Positions 7,859-16,436 of a DNA stretch of 64,000 bases are shown piece after piece. Source of the DNA: Bacillus yapensis (GTDB lineage: Bacteria > Bacillota > Bacilli > Bacillales > Cytobacillaceae). The notes beneath the pieces were generated by a model, which was not told the DNA's origin, did no database searches, and was given only the letters and a program-made list of their open reading frames with translations. Location of the stretch: NCBI RefSeq assembly GCF_005280205.1, contig NZ_SUND01000012.1:1-64000 (forward strand), given 5' to 3'. Position 1 is the first letter of the stretch, and every line of letters begins with the position of its first letter. The translations under genes and the position numbers were made by a program.

Positions 7859-8665
7859 ATGAGACATGTAATAGACGGCATTCGCTATAACGTCGAAACA
7901 TTTGGTGACGGGTTTCCCGTAATTTTGCTACATGGATTTACAGGAGATGTGTCGACATGGAGGCCTTTTTTCGAAACATGGGGAGAACACTCGAAAGTGA
8001 TCGCTGTGGACTTAATAGGTCATGGAAAGACGGAAGCTCCAGATGATGTTGAAAGATATAAAATGCTGTCTGTTGTAGATGATTTGTTTCTTTTAATGGA
8101 GAAATTAAAGATCGCAAAGGCTGATATTGTCGGATATTCGATGGGGGGAAGACTTGCTCTTTCCTTCGCTGCAAAATATCCGACAAAGGTTCGGAAACTG
8201 GTATTAGAAAGTTCGTCTCCCGGATTACACTCTGATGAGGAGCGGAAAAAACGGATCGAACAAGACACCAGGCTTGCCGCCTTCATTGAGGAAAATGGAA
8301 TGGAGAACTTTGTCGATTATTGGGAGAACATTCCTTTATTTGAAAGTCAGAAGGAACTTCCAAAGGAAGTACAAAATAGTATAAGAGAACAAAGGTTAAC
8401 AAACTCTATCATAGGTTTGTCGAATAGTCTTATCGGGATGGGGACCGGTGCTCAGCCATCATGGTGGCAAGAACTATCGGACCTTAAGGTGGACACGCTT
8501 CTACTTACCGGCTCCTTAGATCGAAAGTTTTGTCAGATTGCGGAACGAATGAAAGAAAGTCTTGAAAATTCTCAATGGATAACAGTACAGGGAAGCGGCC
8601 ATGCAATTCATGTGGAGAATAGTGAAAAATTTGGTACAATAGTAAGTAGATATTTGTCAAATTGA
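7859..8665 (+). CDS. menH: SHCHC synthase MenH (alpha/beta hydrolase)
   Basis: Eliminates pyruvate from SEPHCHC to give SHCHC. The 268-residue alpha/beta-hydrolase has nucleophile S94 in GYSMGG, an HGFTGD oxyanion loop at 25-30, an Asp in GSLDRKF near 222 and H248 in GSGHAIH. It lies in the men gene order between menD and menB, which distinguishes it from generic hydrolases. The ATG follows a modest GGGTGACAG site. Confidence 0.93.
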   Translation: MRHVIDGIRYNVETFGDGFPVILLHGFTGDVSTWRPFFETWGEHSKVIAVDLIGHGKTEAPDDVERYKMLSVVDDLFLLMEKLKIAKADIVGYSMGGRLALSFAAKYPTKVRKLVLESSSPGLHSDEERKKRIEQDTRLAAFIEENGMENFVDYWENIPLFESQKELPKEVQNSIREQRLTNSIIGLSNSLIGMGTGAQPSWWQELSDLKVDTLLLTGSLDRKFCQIAERMKESLENSQWITVQGSGHAIHVENSEKFGTIVSRYLSN

Positions 8666-8699
8666 TAAATACAAGCATATTACTTAGGGAGGTTCTAAA

Positions 8700-9518
8700 A
8701 TGTCAGTAGAATGGGTTGCAGGACGTCAGTATGAAGAAATTATGTATGAAACATATAACGGAATTGCAAAAATCACGATTAACCGTCCACATGTACATAA
8801 TGCTTTTACACCAAAAACGGTTATGGAATTGATGGATGCGTTCGCGAATGCACGTGACGATTCTAACGTTGGAGTAATCGTTTTAACAGGTGCTGGAGAT
8901 AAAGCATTCTGTTCTGGAGGAGACCAAAAGGTTCGTGGTCATGGTGGCTACGTAGGTGATGACCAAATTCCACGCTTAAATGTTCTTGATCTTCAACGCT
9001 TAATTCGTGTCATTCCAAAACCAGTTATCGCTATGGTTAAAGGATATGCAATTGGTGGAGGTCATGTCTTACATATCGTATGTGACTTAACAATTGCGGC
9101 AGATAATGCAGTGTTTGGTCAAACAGGTCCAAATGTAGGAAGCTTCGATGCTGGTTACGGTTCTGGCTATTTAGCGAGAATTGTTGGTCATAAAAAAGCT
9201 CGTGAAATTTGGTTCTTATGTCGTCAATATAATGCTCAAGAAGCATTGGACATGGGATTAGTTAACACTGTTGTACCATTAGAAAAAGTGGAAGAGGAAA
9301 CGATTCAGTGGTGTAATGAAATCCTTGAAAAGTCTCCAACAGCACTTCGCTTCTTAAAGGCAGCAATGAATGCTGATACAGATGGACTCGCTGGACTTCA
9401 ACAGTTCGCTGGAGATGCAACTCTTCTTTACTACACATCTGATGAAGCGAAAGAAGGAAGAGATGCGTTTAAAGAAAAGCGTAAGCCGGACTTTGGACAA
9501 TTCCCTCGTTTCCCTTGA
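8700..9518 (+). CDS. menB: 1,4-dihydroxy-2-naphthoyl-CoA synthase MenB
   Basis: Crotonase-family enzyme that closes the second ring of the naphthoquinone from o-succinylbenzoyl-CoA. Its 272 residues carry the oxyanion-hole stretch [10 protein letters not shown], the YAIGGGH segment and the [12 protein letters not shown] active-site loop that is characteristic of MenB. The ATG at 8700 follows a clear GGGAGG site. A terminator-like hairpin follows, so menE may be read partly by readthrough. Confidence 0.97.
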   Translation: MSVEWVAGRQYEEIMYETYNGIAKITINRPHVHNAFTPKTVMELMDAFANARDDSNVGVIVLTGAGDKAFCSGGDQKVRGHGGYVGDDQIPRLNVLDLQRLIRVIPKPVIAMVKGYAIGGGHVLHIVCDLTIAADNAVFGQTGPNVGSFDAGYGSGYLARIVGHKKAREIWFLCRQYNAQEALDMGLVNTVVPLEKVEEETIQWCNEILEKSPTALRFLKAAMNADTDGLAGLQQFAGDATLLYYTSDEAKEGRDAFKEKRKPDFGQFPRFP

Positions 9519-9540
9519 TTTAAACACATATATGCTTACG

Positions 9541-9576
9541 ACAGCTTGATGAAGTCATCAAGCTGTTTACTTTTAT
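9541..9576 (+). terminator. Hairpin after menB
   Basis: ACAGCTTGATG and CATCAAGCTGT form an 11 bp stem with an AAGT loop, followed by TTACTTTTAT. The T run is interrupted, so termination may be partial, leaving some menE transcription. Confidence 0.65.
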
Positions 9577-9596
9577 AAGAACAGCTGGTGAATAAA

Positions 9597-11060
9597 ATGA
9601 ACAATCAAACGATCCCGAATCCACTGCTAAAGCGTGTTTCATTAACGCCACATCGTTCGGCGATTCAATTTGAAAATCGGACATATACCTTTCAAGAGAT
9701 TTACGAGCTCTCTTTTCAGATGGCAGGGCACCTGCAAGGTCTAGGTGTTAAGAAAGGTTCTTATGTTTCGGTATTATTAAGAAATCATATTGATACTGCG
9801 GTTGTACTGCTTTCTTTACAGCTACTAGGTGGTATAGCTGTTATCTTAAATAATCGTTTAACTTCAGAAGAACTTGCTTTTCAAATAGATGATTCCAAAT
9901 CTATGCTTTTAATTACAGAAGATAGCTTTATGGAAAAGGTGGAAGATTTGGAAAAGGTGGTTTCGATTGTACGGAAGGAAAGTATGGAAAATACTCCTTT
10001 TGATGAGCCACATCTTGTGAAAGAAATTGCTTTAGATGATATTTGTACGGTGATGTATACGTCTGGAACAACAGGGAACCCAAAAGGTGTCTTACAAACG
10101 TACGGTAATCATTGGTGGAGTGCAACTGGTTCTGCGTTGAATTTGGGACTTTTAGAAGAAGATTGCTGGTTATGCTCTGTCCCGATGTTTCATATTAGTG
10201 GCTACTCTATTCTTATGAAAAGCATTATTTATGGAATGCGCATGATTCTTCAACAAAACTTTGATGCTAAAGAGACAATCAAAGTTATAAATGAAGAAAA
10301 AGTAACGATTATGTCGATTGTTACGACCATGTTAACGAGAGTGATAGAGGAATTGGGAGAGAATAGCTTAGGGGCATCTTTCCGCTGCATGCTATCCGGT
10401 GGAGGACCTGTTCCAATACCTTTATTAGAAAAGTGTGTAGAGAAGAATGTTCCGGTCTATCAAACATATGGAATGACAGAAACGTCTTCGCAAATTGTCA
10501 CCTTATCTCCTGAATTTAGCATTAAGAAACTTGGTTCTGCCGGGAAGCCATTGTTTCCGTCTCAGTTAAAGATTGTTGATGCTGTAGGAAATGATGTGGG
10601 TGCTCTAGAGTCAGGGGAAATTGTTGTCAAAGGCCCGAATGTTACACCAGGTTATCTTAATCGAGATGAAGTACTGAGCGATGGATGGCTTAAAACTGGA
10701 GATATCGGTTATGTAGATGAAGAAGGCTTCCTTTATGTCCAGGACCGCCGTTCTGATTTGATTATTTCAGGTGGAGAGAATATTTATCCAGCTGAGATTG
10801 AAGGAATTTTAACCGCGTATTCCGATATTTTAGACGCAGGAGTTATAGGGGTGGATGATGAAGAATGGGGCCAGGTGCCCGCTGCCTTTATCGTAAGTAA
10901 GGAACCATTACGCGAAAAAGATATTATCGAATTTTGTACGAAAAAATTAGCGAAATATAAACTCCCAAAGAAATTCTATTTTGTCGAAGAAATTCCTCGA
11001 AATGCGTCACGAAAATTGTTACGAAGAGAACTACGAAAAATGTATGAGGAATTGCAATAG
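9597..11060 (+). CDS. menE: o-succinylbenzoate-CoA ligase MenE
   Basis: ANL-superfamily ligase that activates o-succinylbenzoate with ATP and CoA to feed MenB. The P-loop MYTSGTTGNPKGV is near residues 145-157, YGMTETSSQ is the A5 motif, GWLKTGDIGY is A7/A8, and the C-terminal SRKLLRR segment carries the adenylation lysine. The ATG at 9597 gives 487 residues with GGTG 6 bp upstream. An in-frame GTG at 9588 would add three residues, so the start is uncertain. menC, which follows menE in B. subtilis, is not here. Confidence 0.95.
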   Translation: MNNQTIPNPLLKRVSLTPHRSAIQFENRTYTFQEIYELSFQMAGHLQGLGVKKGSYVSVLLRNHIDTAVVLLSLQLLGGIAVILNNRLTSEELAFQIDDSKSMLLITEDSFMEKVEDLEKVVSIVRKESMENTPFDEPHLVKEIALDDICTVMYTSGTTGNPKGVLQTYGNHWWSATGSALNLGLLEEDCWLCSVPMFHISGYSILMKSIIYGMRMILQQNFDAKETIKVINEEKVTIMSIVTTMLTRVIEELGENSLGASFRCMLSGGGPVPIPLLEKCVEKNVPVYQTYGMTETSSQIVTLSPEFSIKKLGSAGKPLFPSQLKIVDAVGNDVGALESGEIVVKGPNVTPGYLNRDEVLSDGWLKTGDIGYVDEEGFLYVQDRRSDLIISGGENIYPAEIEGILTAYSDILDAGVIGVDDEEWGQVPAAFIVSKEPLREKDIIEFCTKKLAKYKLPKKFYFVEEIPRNASRKLLRRELRKMYEELQ

Positions 11061-11225
11061 TACATTTGCATGTAGAAGTAGTTTAAAGTAGCGAATTTCG
11101 GGAAAGAGAATGAATAGTTCGCTTTGGTTGGTCACAGAACAAGGGGTTTTTAGAATCTAGAACCTGCTGTATTTCATGTGGACAAGAGTCCTCAGGCAAA
11201 ACCTCAATTGAAGGCCAGAACGCGA

Positions 11226-11255
11226 AAAAGAAGCCCAATTAGGGCTTCTTTTTTG
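11226..11255. terminator. Bidirectional terminator between menE and znuA
   Basis: AAAAAGAAGCCC and GGGCTTCTTTTTT pair across AATTA. It serves both menE and the convergent zinc lipoprotein gene. The ~165 bp between menE and it holds nothing I recognise. Confidence 0.85.
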
Positions 11256-11264
11256 TAAGTACAA

Positions 11265-12281
11265 TTATTTAGACAATCCCGTTTCTAACGCTTTAAGGTT
11301 ATCCTCCATAATAGAGAAATAGGTGCGCTCCTTCTGGATATCATCTTCTGTTAAAACAGATAAGTTATGGAGTACTAAAGGCTCTGCATCCATTTCTTCC
11401 TGAACAATGTCAGCTAATTTGGAGCTTACATTTTGTTCGAAAAAGATATATCTAAGATTATGTTCCTTTGCAGTTGAGATGATTTCTTTCAATTCTTTCT
11501 GAGTCGGCTCATCTGATGAAGACATTCCAGAAATGCTTAGCTGCTCAATCCCATAACGTTTTTCCCAATAGCCATATGCAGCATGAGAAACGATGATCTC
11601 TTTTACTTTGGCTTTTTGAGCAAGGTTTGCAAATTGACGATTTATGTCATCTAGCTTATTAAATAGATCCATATAATTTTTCTCAAGTTCTTTTTTATGC
11701 TCTGGTAGTTGAGCAACTAGTTCATTCTTGATTGCTTCAGCTAGGCCCTTTGCATAAACTGGGTCTATCCATACATGAGGGTCGATATCGCCATGGTCGT
11801 GTCCATCATGAGAGTGTTCGGCTTCTTCATCATGTTCATGCTCATCAGCAGCGTGCTCTTCTTCATCATGTTCATGCTCATCAGCTGCGTGCTCTTCGTC
11901 TTCGTGCTCATCTGTCGCAATATCTAGATCTTTTCCAGCTTCTAAAAGAATGACATCCTCGTTTTCAAGGGTTTCTTTGGCATTTTCAACAAAGCCCTCT
12001 AAGCCTAATCCGACATAAATAAATAAGTCTGAATCAGCTAGATTGATCATATCCTTCTGGGATGGCTCATACGTATGTTCATCTGAACCAGGAGGATAAA
12101 TCGTATCTACTGTGACGTATTCTTTTCCGATTTCTTCTGCAAAATATTGTAGTGGGTAAACAGTTGTAGAAATATGTAGTTTACCGTCCGAATCTTTTGG
12201 GTTGTCCGCTGAGTTTCCTGTATCACAGCCAGTTAATGCGATAGAGACAAGAAGAAGGACTGTTATTATAATTTTTCTCAT
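11265..12281 (-). CDS. znuA: Zinc-binding ABC transporter lipoprotein (ZnuA/AdcA type)
   Basis: Cluster A-I substrate-binding lipoprotein for zinc. The signal peptide ends in the lipobox LTGC (Cys19). The family motifs YPPGSDEHTYEPS, DPHVWIDP and SHAAYGYW are present. A 45-residue loop near 125-170 is almost all His, Asp and Glu and contains a duplicated EEHAADEHEHDEE unit, as expected for a zinc-sensing loop. The ATG at 12281 follows AAAGGAGAGG. Two Zur-like boxes lie upstream. No permease or ATPase gene is adjacent, so the transporter must be completed elsewhere. Confidence 0.9.
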   Translation of the reverse strand: MRKIIITVLLLVSIALTGCDTGNSADNPKDSDGKLHISTTVYPLQYFAEEIGKEYVTVDTIYPPGSDEHTYEPSQKDMINLADSDLFIYVGLGLEGFVENAKETLENEDVILLEAGKDLDIATDEHEDEEHAADEHEHDEEEHAADEHEHDEEAEHSHDGHDHGDIDPHVWIDPVYAKGLAEAIKNELVAQLPEHKKELEKNYMDLFNKLDDINRQFANLAQKAKVKEIIVSHAAYGYWEKRYGIEQLSISGMSSSDEPTQKELKEIISTAKEHNLRYIFFEQNVSSKLADIVQEEMDAEPLVLHNLSVLTEDDIQKERTYFSIMEDNLKALETGLSK

Positions 12282-12299
12282 GATTTCCTCTCCTTTAAT

Positions 12300-12355
12300 A
12301 AACAAGAATAATTACGATTTATGATAAGTGATTAATCCGTAACGATTACGATTTA
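12300..12355 (-). promoter_or_regulatory. Two Zur-like operator boxes upstream of znuA
   Basis: The segment 12334-12355 resembles the Bacillus Zur box AAATCGTAATNATTACGATTT: one arm is exact (ATTACGATTT) and the other matches 7 of 10. A second box at about 12300-12320 has the same exact arm and a weaker partner. They lie immediately upstream of the znuA ribosome site, so zinc-replete repression is predicted. ytiB, divergent from znuA, could share this control. Confidence 0.7.
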
Positions 12356-12470
12356 CTTAAGTATCTTATAATATCTGTGTTATAATTGCAAGAAAAAAAT
12401 TGTGGTATGATGTTTTTAGTATGTGAAGTATGGGTAAAACATATTTCGTAAAGTTAGGAGGACAAACAAT

Positions 12471-13031
12471 ATGTTATTAGATGAAATTTTGCAATACAAT
12501 GAGGAATTTGTGGCAGAAAAAAAATATGAAGAATATTCCACGAACAAATTTCCTAACAAGAGAATGGTGATTTTAACTTGTATGGATACAAGGTTGACTG
12601 AGCTTCTTCCGAAAGCATTAAATATCGGGAATGGCGATGTTAAGCTGATCAAAAATGCAGGGGCTCTTGTATCACATCCTTTTGGAAGTATTATGAGAAG
12701 TATCCTTGTAGCGGTTTATCAGCTTCAGGCAGATGAAATATTTGTTATTGGCCATCATGATTGTGGCATGTCAGGTATGAAAGCTGAAGACATGATCGAT
12801 AGTATGAAGGAACGAGGAATCACCGAAGAAACTTTAGAGATGCTTACATATTCAGGGATTGACGTAACGAAATGGCTCCAAGGGTTCCATAACGTCTCAG
12901 ACAGTGTGAGACACAGTGTTGATATGATCCGAAAGCATCCGCTTATTGCTAAGGATATTCCTGTACATGGACTTGTCATTAATCCAGAAACAGGGAAGCT
13001 GGATTTAGTTGCCAGTGGTTATGAAAAGTAA
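12471..13031 (+). CDS. ytiB: Beta-class carbonic anhydrase-like protein YtiB
   Basis: Its 186 residues fit a beta-carbonic anhydrase, a zinc enzyme interconverting CO2 and bicarbonate. Predicted zinc ligands are C37 (in CMDTR), H95 and C98 (in GHHDCG). D39-R41 form the catalytic dyad. The ATG follows AGGAGG. It is divergent from znuA, with Zur-like boxes between them, which suggests zinc control of a zinc enzyme (inference). The stop is 4 bp before a repeat element of the second interspersed family. Confidence 0.85.
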   Translation: MLLDEILQYNEEFVAEKKYEEYSTNKFPNKRMVILTCMDTRLTELLPKALNIGNGDVKLIKNAGALVSHPFGSIMRSILVAVYQLQADEIFVIGHHDCGMSGMKAEDMIDSMKERGITEETLEMLTYSGIDVTKWLQGFHNVSDSVRHSVDMIRKHPLIAKDIPVHGLVINPETGKLDLVASGYEK

Positions 13032-13034
13032 TGG

Positions 13035-13213
13035 TTTTTTTCTCAAACTTTGTTGCTTTTGGAACAAAAAATTAATGAATTAGACTATGTTTTCAATGAT
13101 AACTAGTCTTAAATCAATGAGAAAAAATATGTAAACTTAGTTAAGAAGCACCAAATGGTTGTTTGTACGTTAAAATCGGCATTAAGATTTTAACAACAAT
13201 CTATACGAAAACA
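13035..13213 (+). repeat. Interspersed element, family 2, copy A
   Basis: About 179 bp. TTTTTTCTCA (5') pairs with TGAGAAAAAA some 80 bp later. An inner AGACTA/TAGTCT pair is possible. A 26 nt hairpin follows at 13169-13194 (GTTAAAATC-GGCATTAA-GATTTTAAC), then CTATACGAAAACA. A related copy lies at 16437-16648 and a 5' fragment at 14095. It is noncoding on both strands. Confidence 0.75.
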
Positions 13214-13223
13214 CCCTATATAA

Positions 13224-13457
13224 TTAAGCCTTTGGCTCCTTTTTTTCTGGAACGAGATCCACACCACCTGGATGAAAAGGATGGCATTTCAAGATTCGCT
13301 TAATCGTTAACCAACCACCTTTTAGTGGTCCAAAACGGCTTATTGCCTCAATGCCATAATGAGAGCAGGTTGGGTAAAATCTACAGGTTGGGGGCTTGAT
13401 TGGTGAGATCACTGTTTGATAAAAACGGATAAAGCCAATCATGATTTTCTTTAACAT
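13224..13457 (-). CDS. yidD: Membrane protein insertion efficiency factor YidD (YtjA)
   Basis: A 77-residue YidD protein, membrane-associated through an N-terminal amphipathic segment, proposed to help YidC/OxaA-dependent insertion. It shows the family pattern: FYQTVISP near residues 13-20, the [11 protein letters not shown] cysteine motif and [12 protein letters not shown]. In many bacteria it lies by rnpA-oxaA, but in Bacillus it is near luxS, as here. The ATG at 13457 is the only good start. It converges on ytiB across repeat copy A. Confidence 0.92.
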   Translation of the reverse strand: MLKKIMIGFIRFYQTVISPIKPPTCRFYPTCSHYGIEAISRFGPLKGGWLTIKRILKCHPFHPGGVDLVPEKKEPKA

Positions 13458-13615
13458 AGGAATCTTCTCGCTTTCAGAACTTTTTATGACTCAAGAGTTA
13501 CAACTCTTCAAAAAGATATCATATTGTGCTATATTTAGTCTATGAATTGAATTTTAGATTAAATTGATAAGAATACTCGGTTTTAGAGTTTCTTTACAGA
13601 TGAGGAGTGAAGAAT

Positions 13616-14089
13616 ATGCCATCAGTAGAAAGCTTTGAATTAGATCATAATGCCGTAAAAGCACCTTATGTAAGACATTGTGGTGTTCATAAAGTAGGTA
13701 CAGACGGTGTTGTTAATAAGTTTGATATCCGTTTTTGCCAACCGAATAAACAAGCGATGAAGCCAGACTCGATTCATACATTAGAGCATCTTCTTGCATT
13801 TAATATTCGTGAGCATGCAGAGAAGTATGATCATTTTGATATTATCGATATTTCTCCTATGGGCTGTCAAACAGGCTACTATTTAGTCGTTAGTGGGGAA
13901 CCAACGGTTGAGGAAATCATCGATTTGCTTGAAGATACAATGAAAACTGCTGTAGAAATTGTAGACATTCCAGCTGCGAATGAAAAACAATGTGGCCAAG
14001 CAAAGCTTCATGATTTAGAAGGCGCAAAGAAATTAATGCGTTTCTGGCTCCAACAATCAAAAGAAGACTTAAAACAAGTATTTGCATAA
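13616..14089 (+). CDS. luxS: S-ribosylhomocysteine lyase LuxS
   Basis: Cleaves S-ribosylhomocysteine to homocysteine and DPD, the AI-2 precursor, in the activated methyl cycle. The 157-residue protein keeps the metal ligands H54, H58 and C126, E57 and the catalytic C84 (GCQTG). The ATG at 13616 ([11 protein letters not shown]) matches B. subtilis and follows GAGGAGTG. The GTG at 13607 lies inside that site and is rejected. It works downstream of metK, also in this window. A fragment of the family 2 repeat starts 6 bp after the stop. Confidence 0.97.
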   Translation: MPSVESFELDHNAVKAPYVRHCGVHKVGTDGVVNKFDIRFCQPNKQAMKPDSIHTLEHLLAFNIREHAEKYDHFDIIDISPMGCQTGYYLVVSGEPTVEEIIDLLEDTMKTAVEIVDIPAANEKQCGQAKLHDLEGAKKLMRFWLQQSKEDLKQVFA

Positions 14090-14094
14090 AAGTA

Positions 14095-14122
14095 CTTTTC
14101 TCAAACATTGTTGTTTTTGAAA
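14095..14122 (+). repeat. Interspersed element, family 2, 5' fragment (copy C)
   Basis: CTTTTCTCAAACATTGTTG and TTTTTGA match the first ~28 bases of copies A and B. The remainder of the element is missing. Like copy A it begins within a few bases of an upstream stop codon, here that of luxS. Confidence 0.55.
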
Positions 14123-14152
14123 GAGCATATTACAGACAAAATTGTGCATAAA

Positions 14153-14180
14153 AAAAGTCGGCGAAACCTCGCCGACTTTT
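14153..14180. terminator. Bidirectional terminator between luxS and cls
   Basis: AAAAGTCGGCGA and TCGCCGACTTTT form a 12 bp stem with an AACC loop and A/T runs on both sides. Confidence 0.9.
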
Positions 14181-14182
14181 TA

Positions 14183-15631
14183 TTATAGTATAGGGGACAG
14201 TAATCTCGATACAGATTCTTTGAAGCGGATTATGATGGAACGTTTCTGGTAAATGTCTTCTGTCATCTCCCATGATAATTGCATATCATCTAGAAAGCTT
14301 TTGGTTAGCTGATGGGAAATATTTTTATCATAAATAAATGCATTTACTTCAAAGTTCAAACGGAAGCTTCGATAATCAATGTTTGCTGTGCCGACCGATG
14401 AGATTTCATCATCGACGGTAATCGTCTTAGCATGGATGAAGCCATTGTCATAAATATAGACCTTTGCTCCTGCTTTGAGCATTTCACCAATATAGGAATA
14501 TGTGGCCCAATAGACAAACATGTGGTCAGGTTTGTTCGGAACCATGATTCGCACATCCACCCCTGATAAGGCAGCAATTCGAAGCGCATCGAGTAGACTT
14601 GTATCGGGAATGAAATATGGCGTTTGAATCCAAATCGATTTCTTCGCTGAAGTAATCATTTTGATATATCCATTCTTGATTTGTTCCCATTCAGAATCTG
14701 GTCCGGAGGTTACGACTTGAATTCCTACATCACCATCCGAATCGGTTATTGGAAAGAGAGATGATGAATAATGGATATTGTATCTGTGGGATGCTTGGTT
14801 CCAATCCAAGATAAATCGAGTTTGTATCGATTGTACCGCACTCCCAATAATGCGAAGATGGGTGTCCCGCCAATAGCCAAACCGTGGGTTCATTCCTAAG
14901 TACTCATCGCCCACGTTGAATCCTCCCACATAACCTATTTTTCCATCAATAATCGCTAACTTACGATGATTTCTGAAATTCATCCGTAGATTCATAAGCG
15001 GAAACCAAGATGGGAAAAAGGCTTCTACCTCTCCACCAGCAAGCCGTAGTTCTTTAAAAAATCGTTTCGTCATTCGCCTCGAACCAAGATCATCATAAAG
15101 GACTCGGACCTTAACGCCTTCCTTGGCTTTTTCAATTAGCGCAGCTAAAAGCTTTTTGCCAATTTGATCTCTTTTTAAGATGTAATATTGTAGGTGAATA
15201 TGATCGGTGGCGTTTCTAATATCTGTGAAGAGGGATTTAAATTTTTCATTTCCATCTGTAAAAATATCAACATGATTATCTTGCGTTAAAACAGCGTCAT
15301 TGTTTCGTAAATGCATATATATTAAATCTTGATGGTTTCGTTCAACATCATTGCGATAAGCAAATCTTCCGGTCCCAATATCGAAGAGCTGACCAGATAT
15401 TTGCTGTGCAATTCCGACCTTTTTCTGTTCATCCCATTGGAACAATTTTTTACGAGAAAGACTTTGACCAAACAAGAGATAAGTTAAGAAGCCTACCCCA
15501 GGAACAAAGAAGAGGACTAAGATCCAAGCCCAAGTTGCTCCGGCATCTTTTCGTTCTAGAAAAATGACAATAGTCGCTAAAAACATATTTAGTATAAAAA
15601 TAAGACCAACTAAGATAGATGTTACACTCAT
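14183..15631 (-). CDS. cls: Cardiolipin synthase
   Basis: This 482-residue membrane phospholipase-D-family enzyme condenses two phosphatidylglycerols into cardiolipin. Two N-terminal membrane helices (about 5-25 and 36-55) are followed by two HKD motifs: HRKLAIIDG near residue 225 and HAKTITVDDEISSVGTANID near 400. The ATG at 15631 follows GAGGAAATTGA. It lies 13 bp after ytzI and is probably co-transcribed. Bacillus has several Cls paralogues, so the numbered paralogue is not assigned. Confidence 0.94.
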   Translation of the reverse strand: MSVTSILVGLIFILNMFLATIVIFLERKDAGATWAWILVLFFVPGVGFLTYLLFGQSLSRKKLFQWDEQKKVGIAQQISGQLFDIGTGRFAYRNDVERNHQDLIYMHLRNNDAVLTQDNHVDIFTDGNEKFKSLFTDIRNATDHIHLQYYILKRDQIGKKLLAALIEKAKEGVKVRVLYDDLGSRRMTKRFFKELRLAGGEVEAFFPSWFPLMNLRMNFRNHRKLAIIDGKIGYVGGFNVGDEYLGMNPRFGYWRDTHLRIIGSAVQSIQTRFILDWNQASHRYNIHYSSSLFPITDSDGDVGIQVVTSGPDSEWEQIKNGYIKMITSAKKSIWIQTPYFIPDTSLLDALRIAALSGVDVRIMVPNKPDHMFVYWATYSYIGEMLKAGAKVYIYDNGFIHAKTITVDDEISSVGTANIDYRSFRLNFEVNAFIYDKNISHQLTKSFLDDMQLSWEMTEDIYQKRSIIIRFKESVSRLLSPIL

Positions 15632-15644
15632 TCAATTTCCTCGC

Positions 15645-15809
15645 TCATTCGCTAGATTTATCTTTTTCTTCATCCTTTTCGACGTGAGGATTATTTTCGA
15701 TTGGATCCACGGAATGCTTATAAGAATATGCTTTACTTGTCGTTAAGACAGCTAAAAGTAAGACAACAATCACGATGACGATACAAATAATTAAGACACT
15801 TAATAACAT
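15645..15809 (-). CDS. ytzI: Small membrane protein YtzI
   Basis: A 54-residue protein with one N-terminal transmembrane helix (about residues 3-22, Val/Ile/Leu rich). A TTSKAYSYKH segment and a charged tail rich in Glu, Asp and Lys follow. The ATG is preceded by AGGAGGAATACT, a near-perfect ribosome binding site. It precedes cls by 13 bp on the same strand. It resembles the YtzI family found beside luxS/dps in Bacillus. Function is unknown; a role near cardiolipin synthesis is only suggested by position. Confidence 0.8.
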   Translation of the reverse strand: MLLSVLIICIVIVIVVLLLAVLTTSKAYSYKHSVDPIENNPHVEKDEEKDKSSE

Positions 15810-15944
15810 AGTATTCCTCCTCTGTTACAAATCAATGAAGAAAATTATTATTTGATTACAACAGTTATTCTAACATGAAAATCCCTTTTTATAGTAATTG
15901 GAATTTTAAATCTAGGACAAAATAGGGCAAGGAGGCTGATTCAT

Positions 15945-16385
15945 ATGGAGTTAAATGAAGTATTAAATAAACAAATTTCAAATTGGAGTGTGCTCTATGT
16001 CAAACTTCATAATTTTCATTGGTATGTAAAAGGGACTGAATTTTTCACGCTTCATGAAAAATTTGAAGAATATTATAACAGTGCAGCTATACATATTGAT
16101 GAATTAGCTGAAAGGCTTTTAGCAATTGGTGGACAACCGGTTGCGACGATGAAGGAGTATCTTGAAAAGTCGTCGATTAAAGAGGCTTCTACTCGCGAAA
16201 GTGCAACAGAAATGGTGGCAACGTTAGTTGATGATTTTTCCATCATTATTGAGGAAGTTAAGAACGGCATGGGGATTGCGGAGGAATTGCAAGACGAGAC
16301 GACAAGTGATATGTTGCTTGCTATTCATTCTGAGCTTGAAAAGAATGTTTGGATGTTAAAAGCGTTCTTGGGAAAATCCGCGTAA
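15945..16385 (+). CDS. dps: Dps family DNA-binding ferritin-like protein
   Basis: This 146-residue mini-ferritin oxidises Fe(II) with peroxide and stores iron in a dodecamer, protecting DNA. The intersubunit ferroxidase residues are visible in [11 protein letters not shown] and in [21 protein letters not shown]. The ATG follows AAGGAGG. It stands alone with its own terminator. In B. subtilis the same locus holds sigma-B-controlled dps, but I could not find a convincing sigma-B or PerR site here. Confidence 0.93.
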   Translation: MELNEVLNKQISNWSVLYVKLHNFHWYVKGTEFFTLHEKFEEYYNSAAIHIDELAERLLAIGGQPVATMKEYLEKSSIKEASTRESATEMVATLVDDFSIIIEEVKNGMGIAEELQDETTSDMLLAIHSELEKNVWMLKAFLGKSA

Positions 16386-16395
16386 TCATAATATA

Positions 16396-16427
16396 AAAAG
16401 CTGGCTTAATGTTGAGCCAGCTTTGTT
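16396..16427 (+). terminator. Terminator of dps
   Basis: AAAGCTGGCT and AGCCAGCTTT pair across an 8 nt loop. The following T run is short (TTTGTTAT). A family 2 repeat starts 10 bp later. Confidence 0.75.
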
Positions 16428-16436
16428 ATGTAGGGA

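Noticed and set aside
15895-15944. Sigma-B promoter before dps (TTTTAA...GGGCAA)
   Set aside because: The -10 like GGGCAA overlaps the ribosome site, leaving no room for a leader.
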